Below are positions 9,804 through 20,846 of a stretch of 23,345 nt of DNA, one piece after another. Each line of letters opens with the position of its first letter. Positions within the stretch are counted from its first letter, which is position 1. The position numbers and the translations under genes were made by a program. The notes under the pieces are model-generated. The model searched no databases, was not told the origin of the DNA, and worked only from the letters and a program-made list of their open reading frames with translations. Source of the DNA: Hirudo medicinalis (taxonomy: Eukaryota; Annelida; Clitellata; Hirudinida; Hirudinidae); contig MPNW01001337.1 of the NCBI GenBank assembly GCA_011800805.1, forward strand, positions 28,454 to 51,798. Direction: 5' to 3'.

Positions 9804-10620
9804 TATCTTAATCTCTCAAAACCCAGACTGGTAGCACCGCAGATAAAACTGTATCAACTAGTTGCATGATATCCGATGATATATCTCATGTCTCACGACA
9901 TATTTAATATCTAATGACCCCCACTCTACCCCCAAAAGAACCCATTCCAGACCACCATGCCCCCCCACTAATTAAGGTCCTTTACTAACAACAGCAGCGA
10001 CCGCATTCCAGGCTTGAAGTGGAAGGAGACGACGATGCGGACTACATAAACATCTGGAAGAGCGGAAACCCTGGCATTTGGAGCGCACTTCCTCGGTTCG
10101 ATTAGCGTCTGGAGCAGACGGAATGAGGAGTTTACGAACGAGAATTTCTTTGCTAGAGTGACTGGATGTCTGTGATTCCATCGACGAGTAAAAAGATTTA
10201 CAGTTAACGTCAATTGTTGAGATAGATTTTTTGGAAATTAGTTTTCCTGCGATTACGCTCGCTAATCCGCCAAAGTTTTGAATATTTTCGCTGTTGGAAG
10301 GCACTCCTTGGTGTAAAAATAACCGCTTTCACTACCTCCAAAGCTAATGGTGCTTCTGTTGCGTGGGTTTTCCAAGGAATTGAAAGCGAAACTGGAGTTA
10401 TTTGGAGGGAAACAAAGCAAAACGTCTAAAAAGGTGAGCGACCTGAGTACCTGGCATGTTTTATGGCGAACATTTCCAATCATTTTAAGTTGACAAATTT
10501 CCCTTTTACCGGATTAAACAAAATTTTTCGTAAAATTATTTTCTATAATCCTCAATTGAAATGCTTTTTTGGCTGTCATTTTCGAAAGACGGTTGCTCTG
10601 TAATCTTCGAAAGTAATTTC
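9804..10620. other. Unresolved stretch with overlapping open frames
   Basis: Two minus frames overlap (9972-10304 and 10262-10483), and neither resembles a known family. On the plus strand an acceptor-like cgcattccag at 10001-10010 precedes 30 codons (LEVEGDDDADYINIWKSG onward) ending in TAG, with fairly GC3-rich codons. It could be a terminal exon but lacks a close poly(A) signal. Confidence 0.3.
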
Positions 10621-10631
10621 AAGAGATGTAA

Positions 10632-11095
10632 TTGAAAAAAAAAATTTTAATAAAAAAAATAATTTGAAAATAATAATAATTAAATAAATAATAATTTAAA
10701 AATAATAATAATTTGAAAAATAATAATTTAAAAATAATAATAATTCCATCCGGACCGTGGAATGTAGAAATACTTTTTCAACCTGACCAGCCCTGAAGCC
10801 TCACCAATCGATTGCGTCATTCTTTTATATAATTATTTAAAATAATATTTAAAAATAAATAATAATAAATATTATTTAATAATTTTAATAATAACGTCAT
10901 TCATAATTTACTCTTCTCCAATGAAGAATTAATTATAATCATAATTACGAACAATTGAAATTATGACTTTGAAATTACTCGACTTACTTCCCGAGACTTT
11001 ATTTGTTATTATTATTATTATTATTATCATCATTTAAGTAGAATTGTTATTATTATTATTATTATTATTTAAATAAAATTATTAATATTATTATT
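10632..11095. repeat. AAT/TTA-rich region
   Basis: Degenerate (AAT)n at 10632-10747, a short unique segment, AT-rich sequence with the ACGTCATT relative of the 39-base repeat near 10890, then (TTA)n at 11006-11095. Confidence 0.7.
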
Positions 11096-11231
11096 ATTTG
11101 AATGAAAAAAATCAATTTCCAAGAAATCTAAGAAATCGAGAAACGAATTTTAGCAATTTGCGTCTGATCACGCAGGGGACTTGGACAAGTTGATGGTTGA
11201 CAGTATCAACCTGATTGACAAATGGTCATTA

Positions 11232-11270
11232 TGCATCTGACCCCGGCTGGGAATCGAACGCGGAAAGGAC
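11232..11270 (-). repeat. Isolated B-box-like motif, possible SINE remnant
   Basis: The minus strand reads GCGTTCGATTCCCAGCCGGG, which contains the polymerase III B-box consensus GWTCRANNC. No A box or paired acceptor stem is visible around it. Confidence 0.22.
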
Positions 11271-11600
11271 GACTTCGAAATGCAAAATAATCCTTAGAAG
11301 TCAAATGATCGTCCAAGTCTTTCCTGACCCATCAGGCCAAAAAGTCCCTCAAAAAAGTTTTTCTTTTTTAGATTTTTCATTTTATTGCCTCAAAAAGTTC
11401 CCGAAAATCGTTCCACAAGGACGTCTTTTTTCCAATTTTCCTGGAAATTGGAGGAGAAACTTAAAATTTCAATCTGCACTCCTATTACACTTCAATCAGA
11501 CTCTCATTCCTGACAATTAACAGTAATTATGAAACATTCCAGGTATTGTGCGCTGCACGGCACTTTTCTTTCCCCGGCACAATATTAAATTTAAATTATG

Positions 11601-11602
11601 AC

Positions 11603-11634
<32 letters not shown>

Positions 11635-11699
11635 TAATAATAATAACAATAATAATAATAATAATAATAACAATAATAATAATAATAACAATAATAATA
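11601..11699 (+). repeat. (AAT)n with AAC interruptions
   Basis: About 33 units with periodic C substitutions. It produces a poly-Asn open frame that is not a gene. Upstream, 11100-11600 contains a 101-codon plus frame without recognisable domains. Confidence 0.85.
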
Positions 11700-12742
11700 A
11701 GGTAGTTAATTTTATTAGCAACAACAACTATTGGCCTTAAAATAATGTTTGATTTCCTCAAGGCCAATCAGTGAATACCTGATGATCAGGGACCTCTCCC
11801 CGATCCCTAACGTCCTCTGGTTCGAGTACTGCACGCAGAGGAATGAAAGCAGGTCGAGACTCAGGAAAGGGAACTGCAAAAAGAATTGACCGGGTCGTCG
11901 TCATCGACATCACCACAGGCCTCGTCGACACCGTCACGTCCATCACCGCAGTCATCATGTCGTGACCATGATCACGACCAGGCTCCTGCCTACTCCATTC
12001 CAATTACAATCGCTGCCACCTGAAATGTTTTATTTTTGCATTCTTAATGCTTGGGCGATCTTCGATTGCTTGAGGTCCATTCTCATGTTTTGTTTCGTTG
12101 TTGTTGGTTTTGGTATGAGTTTCTCTCTTGGATGTTCAACCTGACATCTTTTGGGGAGATCCAACTTTTCAGAAGATGGACTTTAGTTTTAGAACTTTTT
12201 CTTTGGGGTTTTCTGTGAAACCACATGTCGACATGTGCAAGAACACGCTCAGATTTTATTTTGAGGAAGTATGTGTAATTCCATCAAGAACCATGAATAA
12301 GGTGAAAACAGAGCAAAGTTAACACTGGTTGTTTGTTATTGGTTTGTTTTTGGTTCTCGCTGACCTGAATTCTCTGCACGAAACCAACACCACCTCCGAC
12401 CTCGTGCCCGAACATCGGGAAGTCTGTTCGTTCGGCTTTCGTTTGCCTCACGACTCATCGACATTCGACCCAACAAGAGGTGTTGGAATCATAAAATTGC
12501 GCCATTATCACTTTTTTGACCTTCAAAGTCATGTAAAAGAATGTGAGAAGTTTCTCATTTTTATGCTATACCAGTATTGGAGTGATTTGTTCTGCATGAC
12601 TCCTATGAGCACGTCTGACTCAAATGTCCCAGGATTTCAACTTAGCTAGAAATAACCACACTGAAATGACCTTAAACTTGAGGGAGGCCACCCAAGATTG
12701 TAATCAACAGCATTTTTAGTGATCAACTGATAATACAAAACG
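11700..12742. other. Unresolved stretch before the assembly gap
   Basis: A minus frame at 11758-12003 has a plausible acceptor and a donor (CATCAG then gtattc) but no recognisable product. A plus frame at 12329-12649 has GC3-rich codons in its first part (LADLNSLHETNTTSDLVPEH) but no ATG and no known domain. Confidence 0.3.
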
Positions 12743-12905
12743 NNNNNNNNNNNNNNNNNNNNNNNNNNNNNNNNNNNNNNNNNNNNNNNNNNNNNNNNNN
12801 NNNNNNNNNNNNNNNNNNNNNNNNNNNNNNNNNNNNNNNNNNNNNNNNNNNNNNNNNNNNNNNNNNNNNNNNNNNNNNNNNNNNNNNNNNNNNNNNNNNN
12901 NNNNN
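12743..12905. other. Assembly gap, 163 N
   Basis: A run of N. It lies downstream of the SCPx stop and may hide that gene's poly(A) site. Confidence 0.99.
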
Positions 12906-13214
12906 TCGGCTCAAGATTATTTCTTCTGGTCTTGGAAAGCTGGATTCATGACTGAGAGCACACTCAGTCACTTTTCTAATTAGTGTCGTTAAGTGAAGTA
13001 TTATTATTAATAAATGTAGAGCCAATTAGTCCATCACTAAACTAAATGATGTTACGTCGAGTGACAAGTTCATGTCAGCACTCAATCAAATCTCCAGTCG
13101 ACTCTGGAAACTGTCGAGGAACAAGCGAAGATGTATTCATGACAAAACTACCAGAACTGTGATCACCAACAGGTTGCATCAAGAATTTTTAACACTTAGA
13201 AGTCTTTGATTGGA

Positions 13215-14009
13215 TCATAGCTTGGCCTTTGGAACTTTTGGAAGCAGCTGTTGAAGCTTCATGGCAAGTCCCATGTTTCCAGCGACCTTCAACTTTCCTT
13301 GGAAAAATGCCTACGGGAGAAATGGAAATCTTGCATTCGGTTGAAGCTAAAAACCATCGAGCGGGGCCTCATGTGAGCCACACTTTGTGAACTCTTACCT
13401 GTTGTGGGTTCATTTTACCCTGCATGACCTTCATGAGATCTTCATCCTCCATTGTCAAGGTCACATCACCCTTTCCTGAAATAAATGCTTTTGTGAGTAC
13501 TTTAAGCTGCACTCTACTCCCTCCTCAATGCTCGATTGCATCGCACAGCAAACATTTTTTGTAAACAAAACAAAAAGGCTGTTCCACATATTTTAATAAA
13601 TTAATTTTAGTCGAAACTTCCATCGCATCGCACCTTGGGGATCAAACTTTACCGAGCCCTTTCCGTTCTTCGCGTCGATCACCCAGGTTCCCTCCTTGTC
13701 CTGTTTGGACACTTTGAAGCAGTAAATGCCCTTTATTTTTTCGACATACTCTTCACCTTTCTGATTTAAATGTGGAACAAAACTAACATTAATCAAATGA
13801 AATGTGGCCATGTTAAACGTGAATGCATTCGTATAAGTTATTTTGTTAGGTATTTAGAGGTACACACCAAATGATATCTAAACCATTGACGAATAAAATG
13901 ATCATAAACCTTCTCCAATTCCTTTCCAATGTATTCGAACATCGACTTGACTGCGAAGTCATCTTCATTGATGGAGTCCGTTGCAACGTCGCCTTTCATG
14001 TTATGATGT
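13215..14009 (-). CDS. SCP2: SCP2 (sterol carrier protein 2) domain part of SCPx, with PTS1
   Basis: The last four exons (14009-13910, 13760-13634, 13475-13399, 13310-13215) encode the lipid-binding domain. Recognisable segments are [59 protein letters not shown] and the terminal AKL tripeptide, which is a canonical peroxisomal targeting signal type 1. The fold binds fatty acyl-CoAs and sterols in a hydrophobic tunnel. The first exon here starts at the acceptor ctcag, because only that site keeps phase 2 from the preceding exon; the nearer acceptor after ATGAAAG would not. An in-frame Met (NMKGD) at 13999 would give a 129-residue SCP2-only product, close to mature SCP2 length, but no promoter for it can be shown. 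Confidence 0.93.
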
Positions 14010-17000
14010 CTGAGCAAGCACAAGATGGTACCAGTTTAACGGCTTATTATTTATTAATCTTTGCCAACTTTTGGGTCCATCCATAAATTTGTGAATGCTT
14101 AATTCGATGCTAACGTAGACAAATAATCCGATGACTAACTCAAGTCAATTGAACAACTAAAGCCACTAAAATTGATTTTAAAACACTCGGCCGAGATAAA
14201 ACTCGCAAACTCACAAAACTCCGTTCCCGTAAAGTTCTCAACGTAAACAACTGTCGCATTCTACGAGATAGGGACAGGTTTATCTAATCTCAAGTTGATA
14301 ACCCGCCAATTTCTATTTTCACCTCGATATTATCGTTATTTCATCAAAATTTTATATCTTTAAAATGATAAGAATTCGACGCAGCAAGTCGCAGACGCCT
14401 GAACTCATGGCGGGCGTGTGTCCCAAGCGACCGAGGATCAAATATTTGAAAGCGCTTAAGTAAACGCTTCACCCCGCTGAATTATGGTTCTTTTTTTCTC
14501 AGAATTTCCAATCAAATCGGACACATTTCCCTTAATTTGTTACTACTGACTTAAAACTTAAAAAGGAGTGGTCCGTAACTTATATCAAAACATGGCCATG
14601 TTTACAGTAACCTTAAATGTGGAACAGGCTAGTTTTAATCGGAAAGGTTTTATAACACTACCAAAATAAAGAGGTCGAATGCCTGATCCAACCCCCGCTT
14701 CAGACCACCAACATCCTCAAAAATAACCTTACAAAAGAGCCAGGCGCCCAAACAGGGTCGAGTCACTCATAGCAAACACTTGCCGCTTCGATCGGTGGTG
14801 TTTCTAAAAATGCAACATCTAGCCAACGATCCGACGCCGTTCAAGAGGCTAAGTCTCAGACGGGTGAAGGTCATACAAATCAAATGCACGGTGTTTACAA
14901 CATCGCTGCCGAAACATTTAGACTTGGCCAAACTAACCCAGGAAAACCCAGCTTGTACAAGGTGACGACTGCGGCGCCCCCGAGTCCCAGGTTGTGTTGC
15001 AAGGCCACTTTGGCCCCTGCTACTTGTCTCTTCCCAGCTAAGCCACGTAGCTGCCAACACAGTTCTGCACACTGGGCCACCCCTAAGGAATGGCGAGAGA
15101 TGTGGACTACATGGCTAATACGTTTTTTTAACAAAATATCTGCTGCTTATTATGTTTTAATTCAAACTAATGTAAATAGTCGAATTTTATTAATTATATA
15201 TATATATGTTATAAAATTTCTAAAAATATTCTCAAATAATTTAAAATAATATTTAGATAATTTAAATATGCTAATCACTTCATAAATATCTTGTCTGACC
15301 GACTCTGCTTTCGCGACTTATTTGTTATTAAATTGAGATATTTTTACATAGCTCTATAAAGCTTGTCAGACGAGTAACAACATAGTCCTAAATGATTTGT
15401 GATTAATAGCATACCGGTAGCCCCGAGAGGATGCCCCTTCGAGATGAGACCCCCGCTCGGGTTGACCACGTGCTTTCCTCCGTACGTGTTGGCTCCCCGG
15501 TAGATGTACTCACCCGCCTTGCCTTGAATACAAGATTGCGACACATTCTTGAATTATTTCAACATTAAATGTTTTCTAGTTAGTCGTGCTTGACGTGTTT
15601 GAAGTGACGACTCACGTTCAAAAAATAATAATCAAATGCAGGAATGCAAACTTAATTAATTATCATTATTGTTAATATTATTATTAATGTTATTATTATT
15701 ATTGTTGTTATTATTACAATTAAATCAATTATTATTATTATTTGAACAATGGAAACCTTCAGGACAGAGTCTGAGTGCCTCATAAGTCAGCAGCTCGTTG
15801 GCAGAGAAGCAGTCGTGGAGTTCGACGACTTGGATGTCGTCCGCTGTCAGACCTTCAGAAGGAACACTTTCAAATGCTTGCAAAAAATCGCACTTACTGG
15901 CTCCTTCTTAATTGGGAGTTAGAATAAGTAAGGCCGATGATTTGGCGAGTGCAACGAGTGCGATGGAAATGATGGCAGTTTGTGGTCGTTGCAGGGGAGC
16001 GTTACTTCCTGCTGCCTGAGAACGTGATACGGCAGATGATACGAGCAGACGAGAAACGATGAAACAAAAGGCTAAACAAACGTAACGCCATACGAAATAA
16101 ATTCGAAATACCCACCCGACATTTTGTAGACTTCGTCGGCAGCCTTTCTCGTCATGTCGTATCCGACCTGAGAAGTGGCGAAGGAGAATTTAACCATTAA
16201 TCAACAACTATTGAAGAAGATTTCAGGTTTCAGTAGCTTGTGATAAAACATATTTATCCTCAAATAACATGGAAATCATGAGGAGGAGGGGACTGCAATA
16301 TGACATCGAAACAGTCGACTTTGAATTGAACTCGACCGGGCACGACCGAACGACATGCACGTCGTCGTGATGAATTAATTCACCGTGTAAAATTATTTCA
16401 ACTCAAAAAATTAAACATCCCCACTGAAACAACTGCAAGGTAGCAGAAACTAAAAAGTCATCGTCACTCACAACTTTCATGACATTCTTCTCGTCGAAGG
16501 TGGACGGCAGGTCGGTGGCCATGGCCTGAGCAACGATTTCGACCGCCTGGGAGAACAAACCGTGCCTCTCGACGAAGGACTCGCTCGCCAAAATGGCGCA
16601 AGCGGCCCCGTCCGACGTGGGACTGAAAAAGAAGAAAGGACGATTGGTGGGCGAACGATCCACCTCGAGTGAGGATGCCTTACTAATTATCAATTAACTA
16701 TAATTATTAAACAATATAAACATTTCAATTAACTTCACTCATTTTGCTTCATTTATCTGCCGAGATCGTCATCACCGGCGGTGGTGATAAACTAGAGAAT
16801 GAATAACGATATCGTCGTTACCACTGGCGTCGATGGAACCACATACCAGCACTGGAGAAGGGTCAAGTAGTCGTGAACTTTGTTGGAATTCATGATCTCT
16901 TCGAGACTGTATTCCTTCTGGAACTGTGAGTTCCTGGATATGTGTACGTTTCGAGTGTCAAAAACGCTCCCAGAAACTCATGCAATGATGAGCTTAAGGC

Positions 17001-18962
17001 TAAACTTTTAACGACTATTATTATTATCATTATTATTATTTTAATTAATATTATTGTTATTAATTATTTAATAATTATGTGGCTTGCAAAGTAGCTGTGT
17101 CATGTTTGTAACCCAGCCTGCACTGCCACAAAGAGCCCTTGGGAAGTAGTGCTATGTAAATACACTTGTTATTATTATTATTATTGTTATTATTATTATT
17201 ATTGTTATTATTATTATTGCAATCTTATTATGTTGACACAAAAAGGCAGCCTACGGGTTGTTGGTGGAGTGTTTGTGGTTCTTCCAGGCAATCTTTGCAA
17301 AGTGCTCGGGCTTCGTGCCTGTAAATTGTAAACAGATTATACATAACTAGCTTTCCATGTATTACACATACAAATCCAGCCGGTAGCTTGCCCTCAAAGA
17401 ACCGGGCGACCGGGACGGTGCTCCGGCAACGGGACTTGAACCCGTGCAGCCATCGCGAGAAGCCAGGTCTTAAATATCAGACTTCAACCAACTCAATCAT
17501 TGCATTCTCCTTACCAGAGACCCCAAAGACCAACATAGTAATATCTTAAAACCAGGGACAGAGTTCAAACCCCGATCGGTTCATCCCGAGCTCACCGTAT
17601 CTCTTCATGTGCTCCATTCCAGCATTTCCAAAGAGCTGACTGGTAAGGGGTGCAGGTGACAAATCAAAACAGTCCATCATGACGTTGACGTGCTTGTCGA
17701 GAGGATTCGTTCGGTCGGCGAACTGGAAAATACAACCTTAAATTGTGAAATGAGATATCAGAAGCCATCGAAGGTCATTGATTTCATTCTTAGAGTAAAG
17801 TTTGTGTTGATTTTTTAAATTTGTCATAAAAAAGAAATTCAATATTAACGTAATATTTAATGATGTATAATAATAATTTTATAATAATAATAATTTTTAT
17901 AATAACAATTCCATAAAAATTAAAAATGTTCTAACCTTTGTTCCGATGGATCCTCTCTCCATCTTCTCAAACCCAACTGCCAGGACACAATCGGCCAATC
18001 CTTGTTCGAGAGGCAAGCACCGTTTAAAGAGTTGGAAGTTTCAAAAATAATTTATGCACAAATTCCAATCAGACAATTCCAATCAATCTCTTTCTCAGTG
18101 GACAAAAGTGTGCATAATAATAACCTATACAACAATAACAACAACAGCAACAAACGGACACGAATATTTCGAGCAGTTTCTGCCATAATTATAATAATTA
18201 ATATTAATTTTAATTAATATCTACTTTTTTTAGTATTATAATTAAAAATAAAATTATATAATATAATTATAAATATTACGATTAATATTAATTAATGTCA
18301 ATTATAATAATTCTTCTTAATTATAATAACCAATCATAATTTAGTGGTTCCGGTCGTAATTATGATAATTTATGTTAGTTATAATTTCTAATCATAACAA
18401 ACGTCTCCACCTCCTTCGACGACCTGTCGAGCCACCATGATGGCAGTCGATCCTGTCGAGCAGTTGTTGTTCACCTGGAAAAACATGGAAGCCGATTGAG
18501 TGGAGGCATCCGATGCTGGACGCAAGAGCACTTGATGTTGTTATTGTCGATAATTCAATAATTTATTGTAACAATAACAACAACAACAACAATAATAATA
18601 ATAATGACCATTATGACAACATTAAATTCATATTTTATTAATTTAATTAAAGTCTTAAGTGACACACAAACTTTTTAAATCGATTTAATTATCAGTCGAT
18701 AATTAAAACCACATTAGAAACTGCTACTTTTTTTTTTAGCGCAGACAATGTCGCATCGTCGCACCGACGGAAAGAATGAGACGAACGAATGCAAAATAAT
18801 TAAAAAAAAATAAATAAATAAATAAAATAAGAAATATTAAAAAATAATCTCCGATGAGATGCAACGATTAGACTTTCGAAAGCAGGTGTCGACTCACGTT
18901 GATGATCGGAATCCCGGTCAGCCCGAGTCCGTACAGGGCTCTCTGGCCGCACGTCGAATCGC
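13215..18962 (-). CDS. SCP2: SCPx: peroxisomal 3-ketoacyl-CoA thiolase / sterol carrier protein 2 fusion, 15 exons, 5' partial
   Basis: Exons in coding order: 18962-18898, 18474-18411, 18000-17936, 17722-17596, 17318-17255, 16933-16847, 16622-16472, 16167-16116, 15852-15757, 15522-15415, 15082-14938, 14009-13910, 13760-13634, 13475-13399, 13310-13215. Every intron is GT-AG, and the phases join without a frameshift into about 474 residues with a single stop. In order the protein shows [16 protein letters not shown] with the nucleophile Cys (residue 27 of the visible part), [28 protein letters not shown] with the catalytic His, QHNLG, then an SCP2 domain and a C-terminal AKL. By family knowledge SCPx cleaves branched-chain 3-oxoacyl-CoAs, including bile-acid-type side chains, in peroxisomes. 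Roughly 65 N-terminal residues (the start and the first thiolase strand) are absent from 18963-20125. No AATAAA was seen between the stop and the gap at 12905. The reading frame is intact, so this is a live gene and not a pseudogene. Confidence 0.96.
14010..14937 (-). other. Largest SCPx intron, between the thiolase and SCP2 parts
   Basis: This 928-base intron separates the last thiolase exon from the first SCP2-domain exon. I see no repeat and no coding segment in it. It is the place where a separate promoter for a short SCP2 transcript would have to lie. Confidence 0.6.
15415..15522 (-). CDS. SCP2: SCPx exon with [17 protein letters not shown]
   Basis: This 108-base exon starts in phase 1 (GC completes a Gly codon) and ends in phase 1 before gtatgc. 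It encodes [14 protein letters not shown] followed by [11 protein letters not shown]. The His of GHPLGATG is one of the catalytic residues in the thiolase family and is intact. This is the best single anchor for the gene assignment. Confidence 0.95.
15661..15743 (+). repeat. (ATT)n in an SCPx intron
   Basis: Imperfect ATT units in the intron 15523-15756, ending about 14 bases from the exon at 15757. Confidence 0.75.
17080..17166 (+). mobile_element. SINE fragment in an SCPx intron, one tail unit
   Basis: The fragment keeps AACCCAGCCTGCACTGCCAC and the first tail unit (CCCTTGGGAAGTAGTGCTAT, then gtaaatac). It lacks most of the head and the whole second tail unit. It is antisense to SCPx, in the intron between exons 17318-17255 and 16933-16847, and runs into a (TTA)n tract. 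Confidence 0.6.
17407..17519 (-). repeat. tRNA-like sequence (pseudo-tRNA or SINE head) in an SCPx intron
   Basis: On the minus strand there is a perfect T arm (ACGGG, TTCAAGT, CCCGT) followed by TGCCGGAG. CTCTGGTA about 85 bases upstream can pair with that segment using two G-U pairs. GATTGAGTTGG resembles an A box. The spacing between acceptor strand and D arm is about 17 bases too long for a working tRNA. It lies in the intron 17319-17595. Confidence 0.35.
18411..18474 (-). CDS. SCP2: SCPx exon with the thiolase nucleophile cysteine
   Basis: The exon is preceded by tttccag and starts in phase 0 at [10 protein letters not shown]. The Cys in this motif is the acyl-accepting nucleophile of SCP2-type thiolases. 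An apparent donor after GGAGAC would break the frame. The donor GTGGAG, four bases into the GGTGGAG run, leaves phase 1 and joins the next exon as [16 protein letters not shown], which fits the family, so the exon end at 18411 was chosen on that basis. Confidence 0.93.
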
Positions 18963-20013
18963 CTTGGAGGTGGTCGATGTTGGTTAGTCGGCAAATTTCA
19001 AGTCAATCAACAAATTCTTTTTAAATTGTAGAGCAATAAAATCTAGGGGATGTTCTCAAAAAACAAAAATGCAGACAGAAGAGTAGCGTCGTCGGAAGCT
19101 AGGTAAATGGTTTGGCCAGACGGCTTCGTTGGACGACAATTAATCACATATATGCTTATTATTATATTAAATATAGTATAATATTAAATTAATATTAAAT
19201 GTTAAATGTAATATAGTAATCAATTATATATGCTTATTATTATATTAAATATAATATAAATGCTTAAAATAAGTGAATGCAGCGACAAGCAGCACGAAGT
19301 TTAATCGAAAGCATTTTAAATAATAATTTGGAAATAACAAATAAAAAAAAATACAAGAAATGTCCAACCGAGTTGTTGTGACAAGTTCGACATTGGATAA
19401 TATAAAATCTTGGTAAACAAAACAAAAGAGAAATATTGAAGACAATTTCTTCCCCTTGATATCTGATCAATAACCGTAGATGTTGGGCTTGAAAGCAATG
19501 TTTGTTTGATGTTTGTAGCGGAAAAACCTGTCTTAAAAGGTGACAAAAAAAACAAAAATCAGGTGTCAATTGTATCGATTATGATGATGATGATGACCGC
19601 AACGACGAAGATAATGATATTGTAACTCAGTCACAAACTCATCGGGTTTTGATCTCTGTACCTTCGGCACCAAAAGCATCTCAAGCCACCAAAACTAGTA
19701 TTGATCCGAGTCATGTGAATTGCATGTCAGCCAGCACTGATGATGATGATGATGATGATGATGATGACGACGATGATGATCATGATTTTAGGCTTAGGGA
19801 GGTTTTGTGCGAGCATGGGTAATCAAAGCTGAAAAAGTTATTACCCTCTTCCTCTTCATGTGCTGCATAAAAGAGGAATTGTTTGAGAGATACGATATAA
19901 TAATGTTAATAACAACAACAACAATAATAATAATCAATAAGGAATCACTTTGGACCCTTGGCAGGGATCTGGATTCAACCAACACCAGTTCTAGAAACTG
20001 TGACTCTGAATGC

Positions 20014-20098
<85 letters not shown>

Positions 20099-20125
20099 TA
20101 ATAATGATGATAATAATTACAATAA
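18963..20125. other. Stretch upstream of the first visible SCPx exon
   Basis: It holds a 29-base direct repeat (near 19148 and 19226), (ATG)n at 19578-19600 and 19736-19780, and (AAT)n from 20010. I searched the minus strand for the thiolase N-terminus (VGVGMT, DYPDMAKEA, VGYVYG) and for channel S5, and found neither. Confidence 0.55.
20010..20118 (+). repeat. (AAT)n tract ending at a single N
   Basis: About 30 near-perfect AAT units, then degenerate ATG units and a lone N at 20126. Open frames through it (poly-Ile, poly-Asn, poly-Tyr) are artefacts. Confidence 0.88.
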
Positions 20126-20233
20126 NTCATCATCGTCGTCGTCTCCTGACATGCTTTGTCAAGCATCTTATCAGAATCACCAATCTATCTTCTATAATCT
20201 CATCATCGCACAACTCATTACAGTCGAGGGTTG

Positions 20234-20293
20234 TGATGATGATGATGATGATGCTGATGATGATGATGATGATGATGATGACGATGATGATGA
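20234..20293 (+). repeat. (GAT)n next to the channel IS4 exon
   Basis: The array ends about 14 bases from the exon's 5' splice site at 20307. In the minus-strand transcript it reads (AUC)n. Confidence 0.85.
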
Positions 20294-20307
20294 GAAGGGG
20301 TACTAAC

Positions 20308-20846
20308 TGGGAACCCCTGACACGAGCTTCAAGGGTCTCAGGACCCTGAATGCCCTGAGGGCCTTCACATCAATTGCACTGCTGATCTTGAAATAGGGGA
20401 GAGCCACACTGAACAAACTGGAAATATGATAACGGACATTATGATTATTTGAACCACGGTTATGGTGATGTGGTGGTGATTATGTTGGCGATGAAGACAA
20501 AGGCATTGGATAACGATGGTGACGGTTTTAACATATTAAAGTCTTGACGATGATGTTGAGGACGATAAAAGGGCATTGCCATTGACGATTCATCGTCACC
20601 ATCATCATCGTCACCATCATCATCATCACCATCATCGCCAATCTCACCAGCATCATCATCACCATCCTCACCAGCATCATCACTATCATCATCGAACGTC
20701 ACTCACCCGACTACGACGATGATGAAGTCAAGAATGTTCCAGCCATTATGAAGATAGGCCCCCGGATGTAACACAAAACCATAGGCCACTATCTTCACTA
20801 AGGCTTCCACGGCGAAAATGCACAAGAACCCGTACTCCACCATTTC
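20308..20846 (-). CDS. Cav1: L-type voltage-gated calcium channel alpha-1 subunit, domain I S2-S4, two exons (partial)
   Basis: The first exon (20846-20707, 140 bases) follows tttccag and encodes [19 protein letters not shown], then [17 protein letters not shown] and ILDFIIVVV, i.e. helix IS2, the S2-S3 linker and IS3. Its donor is gtgagt in phase 2. After a 289-base intron the second exon (20417-20308, 110 bases) encodes LFSVALPYF, a short S3-S4 linker, and [19 protein letters not shown], the positively charged IS4 voltage sensor. It ends in phase 1 at gttagt. The HPxAYLxNGWN linker and [14 protein letters not shown] match Cav1 rather than Cav2 or Cav3. The channel admits calcium on depolarisation at the plasma membrane. 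No S1 exon was found above 20846 and no S5 or pore exon below 20308. The Arg normally found in AYLRNGWN is His here. Confidence 0.9.
20585..20695 (+). repeat. (ATC)n in the intron upstream of the IS4 exon
   Basis: ATC/ACC mixture in the 289-base intron. In the minus-strand transcript it reads (GAU)n, complementary to the array at 20234. Confidence 0.85.

Noticed and set aside
11910..11970. Minus-strand DDCGDGRDGVDEACG resembling an LDL-receptor class A repeat
   Set aside because: It has two extra residues in the calcium-binding loop, a stop just upstream and a GAC/GTC-rich low-complexity context.
12329..12649. 106-codon plus frame with a hydrophobic start
   Set aside because: No ATG, AT-rich second half, no known domain. 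The GC3-rich first part keeps it only as an unresolved note.
19264..19569. Minus frame ending NIYG before a GT, considered as the missing SCPx exon
   Set aside because: The phase fits, but upstream residues show none of the thiolase N-terminal motifs and the composition is AT-driven.
19807..20349. 180-codon plus frame
   Set aside because: Poly-Ile and poly-Met from (AAT)n and (GAT)n, crossing an N and running antisense through the Cav1 IS4 exon.
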